In this document: positions 7,824 to 14,611 of the stretch, piece after piece | How the letters are laid out: each line of letters starts with the position of its first letter | How positions within the stretch are numbered: the first letter of the stretch is position 1 | Assembly (NCBI GenBank): GCA_045588675.1 | Contig: JAZNER010000009.1 | Span: 1 to 26,377, forward strand | DNA from: SVTX01 sp045588675 | GTDB taxonomy: Bacteria; Bacillota; Clostridia; Oscillospirales; CAG-272 | Direction of reading: 5' to 3' | DNA: 26,377 nt | The notes under the pieces: model-generated | Databases searched by the model: none | Seen by the model: only the letters and a program-made list of their open reading frames with translations | What the model was told of the DNA's origin: nothing | Program-made: the position numbers and the translations under genes

Positions 7824-8792
7824 ATGCCTATTATCACATATCCGCTCAACGGCGTTGAATATGATGCGCACGATGCGGAGACTTATCTTTGCACCCGAAC
7901 GAGCGGAGTGTTTTCTTCGGATAACAATTTTGAGTTAAGCGTCACGGGCGGCAGACAAATCACAATTTCGGGCGGTCTCGCGTGGATAAATAACGGAGAA
8001 TATACGGGTAAAAGTGTAGTCTCTACAAGTCCGACTGTATTAGATATTCCTGTTGCTGATGGAGTGCTCAACCGCATTGACCTTGTGGTTATTCGCTTTG
8101 ATGCTTCGGCAAACGCGACGAGTATTGCGGTCAAGGGCGGTACTCCTGCATCTTCTCCCGTTGCGCCTGCGGTCTCGAGAACACCTGAACTTTACGAGCT
8201 CGGTCTTTATCTTATCTCTGTGCCTGCGGGAAGTACGGAAGTTTATATCGGAGATATCACAAGCGTCATCCTCGACGAGAATTATTGTGGAGTGATGCGT
8301 GATGCCGTGACGGGTATTCCGACCGCACATCTTCAAGCACAAGCTACGGCGTTAATCGATCAACTCAAGGCTCAATTAGGGCAAGTGGGAGGAGACAAAG
8401 CCGAGATTTTGGTTGTTTCTCTCACCGATAACGGCGACGGTACTTATGTTTCAAGCCACAGCGTCACGGAAATTAGAGAGGCTATTTCGGCGGGCAAGCA
8501 AGCTTTCTTGATGGCGGGAGCGAATATCTATATGGCAACCTTTGTCGGTGATACATATATTTATTTTGACAGACCAATCAAGGGCGGCATCACTCGTTGC
8601 ACGGTCAAGGGCAACACGGCGACCATTGCGCCTTCCGTGATTGACACCGCAAAGAATCCTTTTGCTCTGTCAATCAATGGAACGACTTACGACGGTTCTG
8701 CGGCGGTGAATGTTGGCGAGATTGAGCTTGTCGGAACTGATGAATCGGGGAACACTCATAAATTCTATATAGTTGGAAGAGCGGAGGGATAA
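7824..8792 (+). CDS. Baseplate / tail fibre protein
   Basis: A 322-residue beta-rich protein with ribosome site GGAGG at 7813-7817. The N-terminal half (MPIITYPLNGVEYDAHDAETYLCTRTSGVFS, GRQITISGGLAWINNGEYTGKS, VLNRIDLVVIRFDA) resembles upper-baseplate/receptor-binding attachment domains common at tail tips of Firmicutes phages. A short helical linker (TAHLQAQATALIDQLKAQLGQ) near residue 170 leads to a second beta domain. It ends with NPFALSINGTTYDGSAAVNVG, a repeat unit typical of fibre shafts. It probably links the tip to host-binding structures. Host range cannot be judged from sequence alone. Confidence 0.7.
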   Translation: MPIITYPLNGVEYDAHDAETYLCTRTSGVFSSDNNFELSVTGGRQITISGGLAWINNGEYTGKSVVSTSPTVLDIPVADGVLNRIDLVVIRFDASANATSIAVKGGTPASSPVAPAVSRTPELYELGLYLISVPAGSTEVYIGDITSVILDENYCGVMRDAVTGIPTAHLQAQATALIDQLKAQLGQVGGDKAEILVVSLTDNGDGTYVSSHSVTEIREAISAGKQAFLMAGANIYMATFVGDTYIYFDRPIKGGITRCTVKGNTATIAPSVIDTAKNPFALSINGTTYDGSAAVNVGEIELVGTDESGNTHKFYIVGRAEG

Positions 8793-8794
8793 CT

Positions 8795-9349
8795 GTGGAT
8801 CTCTCGAGTTTCAAAAGGCTGTCGATAAATGGTATTCCTCTCAAAGAGCTCAGGGCAAGTGGTAAGCTCATCTGGTCGGCTCTGACCAAGTGGGCGAAGT
8901 ATAGCTGCGAGATAACAGAAGCGCATTATGAAGATACGGAAGTGAGCGACCAATACTTCAATTCTTGGTACGACTCAACTATACCGCTCTATGACTCTTT
9001 TGAATTTTCTTCGGAGGAGGGCTATATCGGCATAGACTTGACTACTTTCGGCATTAATGATGATTTAACGGAAGCGGTCGGGAAGTACCACGTCACGGAT
9101 GAAAGAGTCATCGAAATAACCTCATTAGTGAAAGATAATTCTTGGTTTGACTATGAGGGCACTAAGGTGCGCGAACGCACATATTTTGATACCACTTATT
9201 CAAAAGGCGCAACATCTTACGGAACGGTCGAAGCCGAAACGGGAGCACTCCCCGAGGACGGCACGCTCATTGAGGGATCTGTCGCAGACGGGTATTGTGT
9301 GCTTAAAATTGACGGAACATATTTCTATTATGTTTTGAAAAACGATTGA
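8795..9349 (+). CDS. Tail-tip accessory protein, unknown fold
   Basis: A GTG start at 8795 follows GGAGGG by a normal spacing. The 184-residue product begins FKRLSINGIPLKELRASGKLIW, a short segment that resembles the N-terminal attachment units of gut-phage tip proteins. The rest is acidic and aromatic with no recognisable enzyme motif. As the last gene of the tail block it is a candidate receptor-binding or tip decoration protein. Its stop codon lies inside the -35 box of the next promoter, so the late tail message ends, or is joined by a new transcript, exactly here. Confidence 0.6.
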   Translation: MDLSSFKRLSINGIPLKELRASGKLIWSALTKWAKYSCEITEAHYEDTEVSDQYFNSWYDSTIPLYDSFEFSSEEGYIGIDLTTFGINDDLTEAVGKYHVTDERVIEITSLVKDNSWFDYEGTKVRERTYFDTTYSKGATSYGTVEAETGALPEDGTLIEGSVADGYCVLKIDGTYFYYVLKND

Positions 9350-9374
9350 CAGATGCAAAAATTTATGTTATAAT
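9346..9374 (+). promoter_or_regulatory. Consensus SigA promoter at the lysis genes
   Basis: TTGACA at 9346-9351 and TATAAT at 9369-9374 are both perfect, separated by 17 bases, with an extended -10 TG. The predicted start is about 9381. That lies just after the AAGGAG (9375-9380) that serves the holin-like gene at 9389, so transcripts from this promoter should lack that ribosome site. Confidence 0.85.
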
Positions 9375-9388
9375 AAGGAGCAGAAGCT

Positions 9389-9700
9389 ATGGAAATTTAT
9401 ATCAACATCGCGCTCGGCGTGCTTGCGATCGGCGTGACACTCTTCAGCTATTATCTTGCGATCAAGAACAAGATTGAGGAAGCGGCGAAAGATGCTATCA
9501 ACGCCGCGGAAGATCTTGACAAAATCGGTGCTGAAAAGATGCAAATCGCGGTTGAGCAAGTTTATGCCGTCATCCCCGCTATCGTCAAGCCCGTGTTCCC
9601 GAAGGACTTTATCGAGCAGATCATTCAAGAGGTATTCGACAAAATGACCGAGTTTGCAGAAAAGCAAGTTGCAAAGGAGCAAAATAAAAATGCCGATTGA
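9389..9700 (+). CDS. Holin-like membrane protein (LLH-like)
   Basis: A 103-residue protein with one N-terminal membrane segment (IALGVLAIGVTLFSYYLAI, residues about 6-24) followed by a charged amphipathic helical tail (NKIEEAAKDAINAAEDLDKI, AVEQVYAVIPAIVKPVFP). That layout fits LLH-type phage holins, which open the membrane at the end of infection. It lies straight after the tail genes and overlaps the next holin-like gene by 11 bases. No endolysin gene sits beside it, so the partner enzyme must be elsewhere. Ribosome site AAGGAG at 9375-9380. Assignment is by topology and position. Confidence 0.68.
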   Translation: MEIYINIALGVLAIGVTLFSYYLAIKNKIEEAAKDAINAAEDLDKIGAEKMQIAVEQVYAVIPAIVKPVFPKDFIEQIIQEVFDKMTEFAEKQVAKEQNKNAD

Positions 9701-9926
9701 CCACGAAGATATAACGGAGCTCAAAAAGGTTTTTGATGACCGATATGTTATGCAAGCTGATTGTAGCGAACGGCAAGAGGGCATAAACAAGAAGTTTGCC
9801 AACGATGATAAGCGCATCGAGAAGCTGATTGACAAGCTTGCGGTTTGGGATAAGCTCTTGTGGGTCATTGCATCGGCAAGCGTAGGCGCGTTGGTCGCGG
9901 CTTTCCTTGAGCTTATTCTTAAATAA
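9690..9926 (+). CDS. XhlA-like hemolysin/holin-associated protein
   Basis: The start at 9690 (MPIDHEDITELKKVFDDRYV) is chosen over an upstream in-frame ATG at 9654 because AAGGAG at 9674-9679 serves it. The 78-residue product has a long charged coiled-coil N-terminus and a single C-terminal membrane segment (WVIASASVGALVAAFLELIL). This is the layout of XhlA-family proteins, which assist holins and endolysins in Bacillota phages. The coiled coil would face the cytoplasm and anchor by its tail. Confidence 0.66.
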   Translation: MPIDHEDITELKKVFDDRYVMQADCSERQEGINKKFANDDKRIEKLIDKLAVWDKLLWVIASASVGALVAAFLELILK

Positions 9927-9941
9927 AAGGGAGAAATAGAA

Positions 9942-10241
9942 ATGCAGAAAACTTGCAACAATTGCGGAACAGAGAAGCGCGGCGAAGGTCAAGTTATCTT
10001 CACCGAGTACGGGTACGAAGCGCACGAAGCGCGACACGAACGCGAAAAGAAAAGGTTGTGGGCGGTTATCCTCGTATTAATTGCCGCGTTGCTTGTGACC
10101 AATTTTGCGTGGATTCTCTATGAATGCTCATTCGAAGATTATGTAATTACACAAGAAGTTGAGCAAGATGCCGAAAGCGGTAATAATAGTTTTGTTGGCG
10201 GTGATTATTATGGCGAAGCAGAAAATCAAGGTAACGATTAA
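9942..10241 (+). CDS. Small membrane protein with N-terminal CxxC, lysis region
   Basis: A 99-residue protein behind AAGGGAG. It begins MQKTCNNCGTEKRGEG, a CxxC pair that looks like half a zinc ribbon. It continues with a charged EAHEARHEREKKR stretch, a membrane segment (LWAVILVLIAALLVTNFAWI, residues about 39-58), and an acidic outside tail ending in FVGGDYYGEAENQGND. Similar single-span proteins occur beside holin genes in gut phages, but I know no function. A spanin-like or holin-regulating role is only a guess. Confidence 0.6.
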   Translation: MQKTCNNCGTEKRGEGQVIFTEYGYEAHEARHEREKKRLWAVILVLIAALLVTNFAWILYECSFEDYVITQEVEQDAESGNNSFVGGDYYGEAENQGND

Positions 10242-10308
10242 AAAGCGAGTTAAGAAAAACAAAAAGAAAAATCCTACTCGTTGCCCGTCTTGCGGGAAAT
10301 TCAAGTAA
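10210..10308 (+). CDS. Very small basic protein with CPSCGKFK tail
   Basis: A 32-residue frame from ATG 10210 to TAA 10308 overlaps the end of the previous gene. It encodes MAKQKIKVTIKKRVKKNKKK, then NPTRCPSCGKFK. It is very rich in lysine and ends in a CxxC knuckle, which suggests nucleic acid or ribosome binding. GGCGGTG at 10198-10204 is a plausible ribosome site. The strongly biased composition and tight packing support a real gene; function unknown. Confidence 0.55.
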   Translation: MAKQKIKVTIKKRVKKNKKKNPTRCPSCGKFK

Positions 10309-10328
10309 AATCGTTGTAGGTGGCTAAT

Positions 10329-10610
10329 ATGATGATTTATGTTAGCGCAGACAGCGTGGAGACGGCGCAAAAGGCTTGTGAGAGCCTTCAAAGCGCAGAC
10401 TTGGATAATTGCTACATCAGCCCGCTCACGTCGCTCTGTTGCCTTTCTAACAAGGCTGTGACGGACGATGCAAAGAACGCGCTCCGCATTGATATGCTGT
10501 CGGTGTGTGATGTGCTTTTGGTCGCTTCCGAGGTCAGCCGAGAGATGCAAGAGGAGATTGACTTTGCGCGGCTCGTTGGTATGGAGGTGCGGTATCTTGA
10601 AGGTAGATGA
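10329..10610 (+). CDS. DUF4406-like nucleoside deoxyribosyltransferase-fold protein
   Basis: The start at 10329 (MMIYVSADS) is placed by AGGTGG at 10318-10323; an in-frame GTG at 10320 lies inside that site. The 93-residue product has the order of the DUF4406 family: a first strand (MIYVSADS), a helix, ISPLTSL, a long gap, then RIDMLSVCDVLLVASEVSREMQEEIDFARLVGMEVRYL. The central CDVLLVA...S..M..EI.FA pattern is the signature. Relatives have a nucleoside 2-deoxyribosyltransferase-like Rossmann fold, but the catalytic role in phages is unknown. It is smaller than cellular transferases. Confidence 0.68.
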   Translation: MMIYVSADSVETAQKACESLQSADLDNCYISPLTSLCCLSNKAVTDDAKNALRIDMLSVCDVLLVASEVSREMQEEIDFARLVGMEVRYLEGR

Positions 10611-10812
10611 ACGCATTGACCGATACGATAATATCGAGCTTGCGGAAATGATAGACCGTTATGTAAGAGGCGAAAAGGCAAGGGCGATTTACAAGCGCAG
10701 ACTAATTGACGGACTGTTATTTGATGAATTAGCCGAAGAATTTGAAGTCTCTACAAGGTACGCGCAGACGATTGTTTATCGTGCGCAAGAGCAGTTATTC
10801 AAACACTTATAA
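10597..10812 (+). CDS. Sigma-70 region 4-like regulator
   Basis: This 71-residue frame uses TTG at 10597, served by GGAGGT at 10583-10588. Upstream parts of the same frame are antisense-like shadow of the previous gene. The product MKVDERIDRYDNIELAEMID has a helix-turn-helix at residues about 35-71 (LIDGLLFDELAEEFEVSTRY, then AQTIVYRAQEQLFKHL), as in sigma-70 region 4 and in ArpU/RinA-like late regulators of Gram-positive phages. It is the last gene before a terminator and could turn on late transcription. It overlaps the preceding gene by 14 bases. Confidence 0.72.
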   Translation: MKVDERIDRYDNIELAEMIDRYVRGEKARAIYKRRLIDGLLFDELAEEFEVSTRYAQTIVYRAQEQLFKHL

Positions 10813-10823
10813 TATTACACAAA

Positions 10824-10854
10824 AGCCGAGGGCGTTGATGCTCTCGGTTTTTTT
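10824..10854 (+). terminator. Rho-independent terminator after the lysis/regulator block
   Basis: CCGAGGGC at 10826-10833 pairs with GCTCTCGG at 10840-10847 (one G-T pair) around a short loop, followed by seven T at 10848-10854. It closes the late block 12 bases after the regulator stop. Confidence 0.88.
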
Positions 10855-10858
10855 GTTT

Positions 10859-10874
10859 GAAAAAATATCAAAAA
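10859..10874 (+). repeat. 16-bp A-rich element, copy 1 (UP element or operator)
   Basis: GAAAAAATATCAAAAA is found here and again at 18874-18889. In both cases exactly 15 bases separate it from the -35 box of a consensus promoter. Confidence 0.8.
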
Positions 10875-10889
10875 TTTTTCAAAAACCTA

Positions 10890-10918
10890 TTGACTTTTGT
10901 GTGTAAATGGTGTATAAT
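10890..10918 (+). promoter_or_regulatory. SigA promoter of the first early operon
   Basis: TTGACT at 10890-10895 and TATAAT at 10913-10918 with a 17-base spacer. A predicted start near 10925 leaves a leader of about 25 bases with AAAGGAGG before the first gene at 10950. Confidence 0.88.
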
Positions 10919-10949
10919 ATGTATGTAGTGATTCAAAGGAGGTACAAAG

Positions 10950-11114
10950 ATGAATCAAGATAAAAAGTATCGGCTCAATTTATGTTTGCCGATGGATTGC
11001 AAAGACTATTTGGAAATTGCGGCTTTCAAAGAAAGTTCGCCGTCAAAGCGCGTAAGCATTACAAGCTATATTGTAAAGCTGATTCGTGAAGATATGCAGA
11101 GGAGGGCAAAATAA
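10950..11114 (+). CDS. Ribbon-helix-helix (CopG/Arc-like) protein
   Basis: A 54-residue protein, first in its operon, with a near-perfect ribosome site (AAAGGAGG at 10936-10943). It shows one beta strand (YRLNLCLPMD) followed by two helices (CKDYLEIAAFKE and ITSYIVKLIREDMQRR), with an SITSYI segment at the second helix start, the layout of CopG/Arc DNA-binding proteins. Dimers would bind DNA through the strand. Being promoter-proximal, it may repress its own operon. It overlaps the next start (TAATG). Confidence 0.75.
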   Translation: MNQDKKYRLNLCLPMDCKDYLEIAAFKESSPSKRVSITSYIVKLIREDMQRRAK

Positions 11115-11320
11115 TGTATTTTCTTGAGATTTCAAAAGCAAATGATTTTGACTTTTTTATGGTGTGCTTGATATACGGCGCAGGAATTTTGGTTGCCACT
11201 TGTTTGATAATGGGATTTATCGAGTGGGTTGCTGAAAATCGCGAGAGGAGCAAGAGAAGAAAGCGCAACAAACACCGCAACCGCTATATAGATATTCGCA
11301 CTAATTGGATGTATCGATGA
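11114..11320 (+). CDS. Small single-span membrane protein
   Basis: A 68-residue protein with a membrane helix (FFMVCLIYGAGILVATCLIMGFIEWV, residues about 14-39) and a very basic cytoplasmic tail (RERSKRRKRNKHRNR). It starts within TAATG and ends in ATGA, so it is coupled on both sides. No family recognised. Confidence 0.62.
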   Translation: MYFLEISKANDFDFFMVCLIYGAGILVATCLIMGFIEWVAENRERSKRRKRNKHRNRYIDIRTNWMYR

Positions 11321-11499
11321 GACCTTCACCTTGTTACAAATGCCCCAAATGCCCGTGTAAAGAACACGATATTTGCCCCGATTACCTTGAATGGAAAGCA
11401 GAGGGCGAGGCAATGCGTAAGGAAAATATGAAATTCCTTGAGACTAAAGATTATGTCAACCGATCTATTATGAAAAGGAGAAAGAGATACAGAAAATGA
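11317..11499 (+). CDS. Small Cys-rich (zinc-binding) protein
   Basis: The ATG at 11317 overlaps the previous stop. The product, 60 residues, begins MRPSPCYKCPKCPCKEHDIC, with Cys at 6, 9, 12, 14 and 20, which could bind one zinc ion. A basic tail (SIMKRRKRYRK) follows. A possible DNA- or RNA-binding accessory protein; family not recognised. Its stop overlaps the dUTPase start by 4 bases. Confidence 0.6.
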   Translation: MRPSPCYKCPKCPCKEHDICPDYLEWKAEGEAMRKENMKFLETKDYVNRSIMKRRKRYRK

Positions 11500-11945
11500 A
11501 CACTTATATCAATTATATTCAAATCAAAAAGCTCACACCTACCGCTATTACTCCCAAAAGACAGACCGACGGCGCGGCGGGTTATGACCTCTATATCGAC
11601 AGCGCAGAGCCGATAAAAATACCACCTCACAGCACTGTGATGGTTCAATCTAATATCGCATTCCAAATCCCCGATGGCTTTTTCGGTGCGGTGTATGCGA
11701 GAAGTGGATTGTCTACAAAGGAAGGTATTCGCCCGGCAACGTGTGTTTCGGTCATTGATAGCGATTATCGCGGAAGCGTGGGTCTGCCTCTGCACAACGA
11801 CACCGACACCGTGAAGATTATCGAGCCTTATTCAAGAGTGGCGCAGATCGTTTTCCAAAAAACCTTTACGCCCTCGCTGATCGAGGTCGAGGAACTTGCA
11901 GAAACCAAGCGCGGTGATAGCGGTTTCGGATCAAGCGGCGTGTGA
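11496..11945 (+). CDS. dut: dUTP diphosphatase (dUTPase)
   Basis: A 149-residue trimeric-type dUTPase with all five motifs in order: AAGYDLY (27-33), ARSGLS (68-73), VIDSDYRG (86-93, with the catalytic Asp88), RVAQIVF (114-120) and the glycine-rich RGDSGFGSSG (139-148). It hydrolyses dUTP to dUMP and pyrophosphate, which keeps uracil out of phage DNA and supplies dUMP for thymidylate synthesis. Length and motif spacing are normal, so it should be active. It sits in the first early operon. Confidence 0.95.
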   Translation: MNTYINYIQIKKLTPTAITPKRQTDGAAGYDLYIDSAEPIKIPPHSTVMVQSNIAFQIPDGFFGAVYARSGLSTKEGIRPATCVSVIDSDYRGSVGLPLHNDTDTVKIIEPYSRVAQIVFQKTFTPSLIEVEELAETKRGDSGFGSSGV

Positions 11946-11964
11946 GTTATTACTGATAATATAG

Positions 11965-11999
11965 TTTAAGAGTAATAATTTTTAATTTAAGAGTAATAA
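11965..11999 (+). repeat. Paired 14-bp direct repeat between dut and the next gene
   Basis: TTTAAGAGTAATAA occurs at 11965-11978 and 11986-11999, start to start 21 bases, two helical turns. TTATTACT at 11947-11954 is the inverse of its AGTAATAA part. The block lies in the 67-base gap after dut, just before the ribosome site of the next gene. It may be a protein-binding site or a small duplication. Confidence 0.7.
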
Positions 12000-12012
12000 A
12001 GGAGAATGAAAA

Positions 12013-12321
12013 ATGGATAAACAACAGCAAGTTTTAGAAATGGCAAAAGATATTTGCCGAGTGAAGCTGAATTGCAACGATGTGTGTAACCCTATAAGCG
12101 CGTGTGATGCGCTGAAGTATGCCAAAAGGGCGGTTGAAGCGGGGTATAGTAAGCAGAGCGAGGGAGAGTGGGTAGTAGAAAAATTCAAAAATGGGGATGT
12201 ATTTATCAACTGTTCGGTTTGTCAAAGTGTAATAGATTGTAATTGCACTAATATCGACGAGAACGAATTTGATTACTGCCCTTACTGCGGAGCGAAGATG
12301 AAAGGCGGTGACCATAAATGA
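12013..12321 (+). CDS. Hypothetical protein with C-terminal zinc ribbon
   Basis: A 102-residue protein behind AAAGGAG. The N-terminal half is helical with four Cys (KDICRVKLNCNDVCNPISAC). The C-terminal half has a split zinc ribbon, INCSVCQSV and DYCPYCGAKMKGG. Proteins with a CPYCGAKM end are very common in gut phages as small accessory proteins. The function is not known. The stop overlaps the next start (ATGA at 12318). Confidence 0.65.
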   Translation: MDKQQQVLEMAKDICRVKLNCNDVCNPISACDALKYAKRAVEAGYSKQSEGEWVVEKFKNGDVFINCSVCQSVIDCNCTNIDENEFDYCPYCGAKMKGGDHK

Positions 12322-12605
12322 GTAAAGTTACTGAAGCTGAATTCAAAGATATATTAAGCAACCAAATAGAGCTTGGTATATGTCCAAAGTGCGGGATTGG
12401 TGGCGGGGATATTCTGATTAGGATGCCGTGGTACGGAAAAACAGGAGTCTGTGTCAAATGCCCATATTGCGGACACGAAACAAAGACTTATGGAATATCT
12501 AAAGCTATATTTTGCGGTAAGAAGATGGCGACACCGATTACCCAAGAAACTATAATGCAAGGAATTTTTCAAGCGGTTAAAGAAAGGCAGAAAAGCGGTG
12601 AATGA
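12318..12605 (+). CDS. Zinc-finger protein of Lar-like type
   Basis: A 95-residue protein with CPKC at residues 22-25 and CVKCPYC at 45-51, a zinc ribbon flanked by GYGK/TYG turns. The pattern recalls Lar-type restriction-alleviation proteins, which counter host type I restriction, but the Asn-Thr-Arg end typical of that family is missing. A small nucleic-acid-binding role is equally possible. Confidence 0.55.
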   Translation: MSKVTEAEFKDILSNQIELGICPKCGIGGGDILIRMPWYGKTGVCVKCPYCGHETKTYGISKAIFCGKKMATPITQETIMQGIFQAVKERQKSGE

Positions 12606-12606
12606 T

Positions 12607-12921
12607 ATGGCAGAACTGATAAAAGCATATAAACCTATCTGTTGTAATAAGGCATATATGAAAAAATCAAGTGCAGTAAGGCACGAAAAGAAATGCCCGA
12701 AAAACCCCGAAAATCGTGCTTGTCAAACTTGCCTACACAGAACAGAAAGCACCGAAACATACTACAATCCGCATCACAATGGAGATTGCGGAAGTACAGA
12801 CTATGATTATAAATATTGGTGGTGTGAAATCCACAAAATGCAGATTGATAGATGGTCAAGCAACATTGATGGAATGACGATGCTTCCAAGAATGAATTGT
12901 GAACATTGGGAGGGAGAATGA
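12607..12921 (+). CDS. Cys/His-rich hypothetical protein
   Basis: The start at 12607 (MAELIKAYKP) is served by GGTG at 12597-12600; GTG at 12598 would lie inside this site. The 104-residue product has an N-terminal CC...H..KKC group resembling a zinc finger, then CQTCLHR, a tyrosine-rich YDYKYWWCEIH and a C-terminal NCEHWEGE. The repeated Cys and His pairs suggest one or two zinc sites. The second half, CxxC-H...WC..H...C.HW, resembles short domains often found in gut-phage small proteins. Function unknown. Confidence 0.6.
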   Translation: MAELIKAYKPICCNKAYMKKSSAVRHEKKCPKNPENRACQTCLHRTESTETYYNPHHNGDCGSTDYDYKYWWCEIHKMQIDRWSSNIDGMTMLPRMNCEHWEGE

Positions 12922-12922
12922 T

Positions 12923-13381
12923 ATGGCACGATGTAAAGATTGTATTCACGAAAATGTGTGTTCTGCTCTCATTGAAAAAGGGTTGCCGTGGAATGATGGT
13001 GAGTACCCTGCCGAAGCATTTTGTATGGCATTCCGAAACAACGCCGATGTCGCACCGAGGGCAGAGGTTGATTTTTTGAAAAAGACAATAGCCGAAAACG
13101 CGCAAAAGGCTTTAGAGGTTACTCTTGAAGAAGTCGAAAACGCAAAGAGAGAGGTTGCGAGGGGGATTTTTGAGGAGATCGAGAAAGCCTTAAATCGAAA
13201 AATAGCTCGTAGCAAACCACAGTTTGAAAAATTACATCGAGATGAAAAAGATTTGTCAATTTGGGGATATAAAGATATGGGATATTTTCAGGGTATTGTA
13301 TCTACTTGTGAAGATCTCCAAGACCTCATAGCCGAACTCAAAAAGAAATATGCGGGGGGAAGAAATGAAAGAGCTGATTAA
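12923..13381 (+). CDS. Hypothetical protein: CxxC head and coiled coil
   Basis: The start at 12923 follows GGGAGGGAG and removes an upstream GTG overlap with the previous gene. The 152-residue protein opens MARCKDCIHENVC (Cys 4, 7, 13) with another Cys at 34, followed by a long coiled coil (about residues 48-95, FLKKTIAENAQKALEVTLEE and onward) and a helical end. The N-terminal CxxCxHxxxC pattern is widespread in gut-phage accessory proteins. No function known. Confidence 0.62.
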   Translation: MARCKDCIHENVCSALIEKGLPWNDGEYPAEAFCMAFRNNADVAPRAEVDFLKKTIAENAQKALEVTLEEVENAKREVARGIFEEIEKALNRKIARSKPQFEKLHRDEKDLSIWGYKDMGYFQGIVSTCEDLQDLIAELKKKYAGGRNERAD

Positions 13382-13556
13382 AAAATCGTTTGACCTATGG
13401 GTAAAAATGCGGTGGTTGAAGATCATCGAGAAAGAAACTAAAAAAAGAGATAAGCTGTTGAGCAGGTATAACAGACAGAAATATGTTGTCTCCGAATTGC
13501 TCAAGGAATATTTCGAGCTTTACCCCGAAACATTTATGGAAAGGAGCGGAGAATGA
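13365..13556 (+). CDS. Small helical basic protein
   Basis: Start 13365 is chosen because GGGGGGAAG stands 3-9 bases upstream. The 63-residue product is almost all helix and basic (MKELIKKSFDLWVKMRWLKI, EKETKKRDKLLSRYNRQKY). It overlaps the preceding gene by 17 bases and the next by ATGA. No family recognised. Confidence 0.55.
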   Translation: MKELIKKSFDLWVKMRWLKIIEKETKKRDKLLSRYNRQKYVVSELLKEYFELYPETFMERSGE

Positions 13557-13663
13557 CAATTATTGAATACATTATAGTCTGTGTGATTGCCGTTTTTCTC
13601 GGCGGCGTTGTTACACCGTTGCTCTTGAATTGGGCAAGTAATAAATGGGGGTGGTTCAAATGA
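13553..13663 (+). CDS. 36-residue membrane protein
   Basis: A short frame overlapping both neighbours by ATGA, with AAGGAGCGG upstream. It encodes one membrane helix (IIEYIIVCVIAVFLGGVVTP) and a short tail. Perfect coupling on both sides and a good ribosome site support a true gene. Confidence 0.62.
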   Translation: MTIIEYIIVCVIAVFLGGVVTPLLLNWASNKWGWFK

Positions 13664-13929
13664 CCGGCTATAAAGAAATCCGAGAACTGCACGAGTATTG
13701 CTTAAAGATCGGTGTGAAATCAACTATAGAGCCTATGTTTGATGGCTTTGTAATACGCTTCAATAACGGCGGTGATTTTATTCAGCATCGTGGCTCATAC
13801 GGACATTATAACGGATGTGTCGAGCCTGCGATTGGATGCAGAATTGACTTTACTGCCGTACCACTCAAAAACGCAAAGGCGTTGGTAAAATATCATAAAG
13901 ACCGATTAAACAAAGGAGTGCTGAAATGA
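13660..13929 (+). CDS. Hypothetical phage accessory protein
   Basis: The ATG at 13660 overlaps the previous stop. The 89-residue protein contains GGDFIQHRGSYGHYNGCVEP and AIGCRIDFTAVPLKNAKALVKYHK, a combination I recognise from accessory proteins of gut Clostridia phages whose function is unknown. It has no membrane segment or catalytic motif. It overlaps the next gene by ATGA. Confidence 0.62.
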   Translation: MTGYKEIRELHEYCLKIGVKSTIEPMFDGFVIRFNNGGDFIQHRGSYGHYNGCVEPAIGCRIDFTAVPLKNAKALVKYHKDRLNKGVLK

Positions 13930-14210
13930 CCGATAAGGAATTAAAGCAAGAAACAAAAGAGTTAATAAAGCAAATATACAAAAAATATCCGAGCGGTGGC
14001 GCATTACACATTGTTCTTGATGATGGCAATGATGATGATAGATGTATTTTGTGGTGTTTGCAACACTCAATCATTGAAGAAGAATTTTGCCCCAAAGAAG
14101 ACAGAAAAATGTTCGAGAAATGTGCAATAAACCTTTTGAAGTTAAGAACAGAAAGAAAAAGAGGAAATTGCATATATGAAGCGTTTAAAGAAATGAGGGC
14201 AGACAAATGA
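13926..14210 (+). CDS. Hypothetical acidic/basic helical protein
   Basis: A 94-residue protein: a lysine/glutamate-rich N-terminal helix, a central ALHIVLDDGNDDDRCILWCL strand-turn with a run of Asp, and a C-terminal basic helix. LHIVLDDGN followed by a helix resembles proteins of the same class in gut phages, function not known. Ribosome site AAAGGAG. ATGA overlaps on both sides. Confidence 0.6.
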   Translation: MTDKELKQETKELIKQIYKKYPSGGALHIVLDDGNDDDRCILWCLQHSIIEEEFCPKEDRKMFEKCAINLLKLRTERKRGNCIYEAFKEMRADK

Positions 14211-14611
14211 CCGACCACAAATTCACGGACGATGAAATTATAAAGGCGTTGGAGCTTTGTTCAAAACTTGATCTTAGCTTCGAGGAATGCGATAAATGTC
14301 CTTATAAAGGCGAATGCGGTACAAAGGACGGCAATATGCCCGCTGATGCCTTCGCCCTCATAAACCGCCAAAAGGCAGAGATTGAGAGGTTAAACAAAGA
14401 GGTCGACCGACTTTCTCAATGCGTTCTTTATCACGATGGAATTGTCAGCGATCTTGAAAAGGATTTGTTTGATGCAAGAGCCGAAACAATCAAGGAGTTT
14501 GCGGAGAAAATGAAAGGTGTAATACCCAATATTGACGATACTTATATTGAGCGTATTGTTGAGGACTATATTGACAACCTTGTAAAAGAAATGGCGGAGG
14601 GAATAAAATGA
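14207..14611 (+). CDS. Hypothetical protein: Cys cluster and coiled coil
   Basis: A 134-residue protein. The first 40 residues carry Cys 18, 28, 31 and 37 (SKLDLSFEECDKCPYKGECG), probably one zinc site. The middle (AEIERLNKEVDRLSQCV) is a coiled coil, and the end is an acidic helix. The set DDEIIKALELC...CDKCPY...DALALINRQKAEIERL is frequent in gut-phage early operons. Function unknown. Coupled by ATGA on both sides. Confidence 0.65.
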   Translation: MTDHKFTDDEIIKALELCSKLDLSFEECDKCPYKGECGTKDGNMPADAFALINRQKAEIERLNKEVDRLSQCVLYHDGIVSDLEKDLFDARAETIKEFAEKMKGVIPNIDDTYIERIVEDYIDNLVKEMAEGIK

